Positions 63,790 to 64,000 of a DNA stretch of 64,000 nt are shown here, piece after piece. Each line of letters starts with the position of its first letter. Position 1 is the first letter of the stretch. Position numbers and translations under genes: made by a program. The stretch lies in the NCBI RefSeq assembly GCF_001653715.1, contig NZ_LWHQ01000010.1, forward strand, positions 124,578-188,577. The letters run 5' to 3'. The DNA is from Methylobacterium platani. GTDB taxonomy: Bacteria > Pseudomonadota > Alphaproteobacteria > Rhizobiales > Beijerinckiaceae. Under the pieces are notes generated by a model that saw nothing but the letters and a program-made list of their open reading frames with translations, ran no database searches and was not told where the DNA came from.

Positions 63790-64000
63790 CGGCAGGGCGG
63801 CGCGCCCGGATGGCCGCAGCCGCGGCCCGGGGGCGGCGCGTGGGGGGCGGGGCGCGGGCCGGCCTGCGGTGGATGCGGCTGCATCAGCTGCGGACGCGGC
63901 GCCATCATCTGAGGCTGGCGCATCGCCTGGGCCTGCTGGCGCCGCATCGCGTCCTGCACCTGCTGCTGCTGGCGCTGCATCATCTGCTGCGCCTCGACGC
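63786..64000 (-). CDS. Gln/Pro-rich protein, N-terminus beyond window
   Basis: A leftward reading frame that is open to the right edge, so the gene starts outside. Its visible ~70 C-terminal residues are nearly all Gln, Met, Arg, Pro and His (MMQRQQQQVQDAMRRQQAQ then HPPQAGPRPAPHAPPPGRG). It ends CGHPGAPPCR. Such tails are low-complexity; no family or function can be assigned. The stop codon falls at the edge of the mosaic repeat. It may be the C-terminus of an exported protein with a Pro/Gln tail. Confidence 0.55.
   Translation of the reverse strand, partial: VEAQQMMQRQQQQVQDAMRRQQAQAMRQPQMMAPRPQLMQPHPPQAGPRPAPHAPPPGRGCGHPGAPPCR

Overview
The window is a very GC-rich chromosomal segment of an alphaproteobacterium of the order Hyphomicrobiales (Rhizobiales), most likely Methylobacterium or a close relative. 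This rests on protein-level resemblance (DUF6894 protein, paired Crp/Fnr regulators, short DUF465 proteins, split purEK, an RNase E with a large insertion in its S1 domain) and on Rhizobiales-type palindromic intergenic repeats. I see no rRNA, tRNA, CRISPR array, insertion sequence or prophage. Almost everything is single-copy housekeeping or regulatory sequence with tight gene spacing.

Layout. 0.1-6.9 kb: a three-gene, partly overlapping operon (transglutaminase-DUF2126, circularly permuted ATP-grasp fused to alpha-E, second transglutaminase). It matches a conserved but biochemically uncharacterised peptide-ligation and modification system and is the best candidate here for an undescribed biology. 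7.2-9.9 kb: a regulatory patch with two divergent Crp/Fnr genes, a DUF6894 protein and a single-domain receiver. 9.9-14.7 kb: exonuclease III, a ceramidase-like membrane protein, homoserine dehydrogenase, class II FBPase, a GNAT. 14.9-18.5 kb: a TPR lipoprotein, purEK and two divergent DUF465 genes. 18.6-25.2 kb: two acyl-CoA synthetases (one PrpE-like), unknown proteins and a GAF-EAL protein. 25.6-30.9 kb: an unknown helical protein, an Old Yellow Enzyme, FtsK, an orphan nucleotidyltransferase and an unknown membrane-anchored protein in lower-GC DNA. 31.1-33.2 kb: glnK-amtB behind a convincing sigma-54 promoter. 33.3-41.7 kb: thioesterase II, a UbiH-type hydroxylase, a TonB receptor co-directional with a histidine kinase and response regulator, Aat and a small exported protein. 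41.9-47.0 kb: accBC, a DsbA-like protein, an aminotransferase and a methyltransferase. 47.2-51.8 kb: an ECF42-type sigma factor operon (DGPF protein, sigma factor, VOC, AHSA1, VOC, sulfatase). 51.9-56.8 kb: a soluble chemoreceptor and RNase E with a 759-nt gap upstream. 57.5-64 kb: a cell-wall amidase, PBP1A, a MazEF-type module with an operator-like palindrome, prfB with its programmed +1 frameshift, a mosaic palindromic repeat, and a Gln/Pro-rich gene running off the right edge.

How the genes relate: the nitrogen genes (glnK, amtB) form one regulated operon; amiC-like amidase and PBP1A sit together as periplasmic murein enzymes; accB-accC supply malonyl-CoA; purE-purK catalyse consecutive purine steps; the TonB receptor and two-component system probably form one sensing and uptake unit. 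Starts were chosen from homology, overlaps and visible ribosome-binding sites. Several genes use GTG or TTG and are flagged. All family assignments are from reading the translated sequence; no database search was possible.
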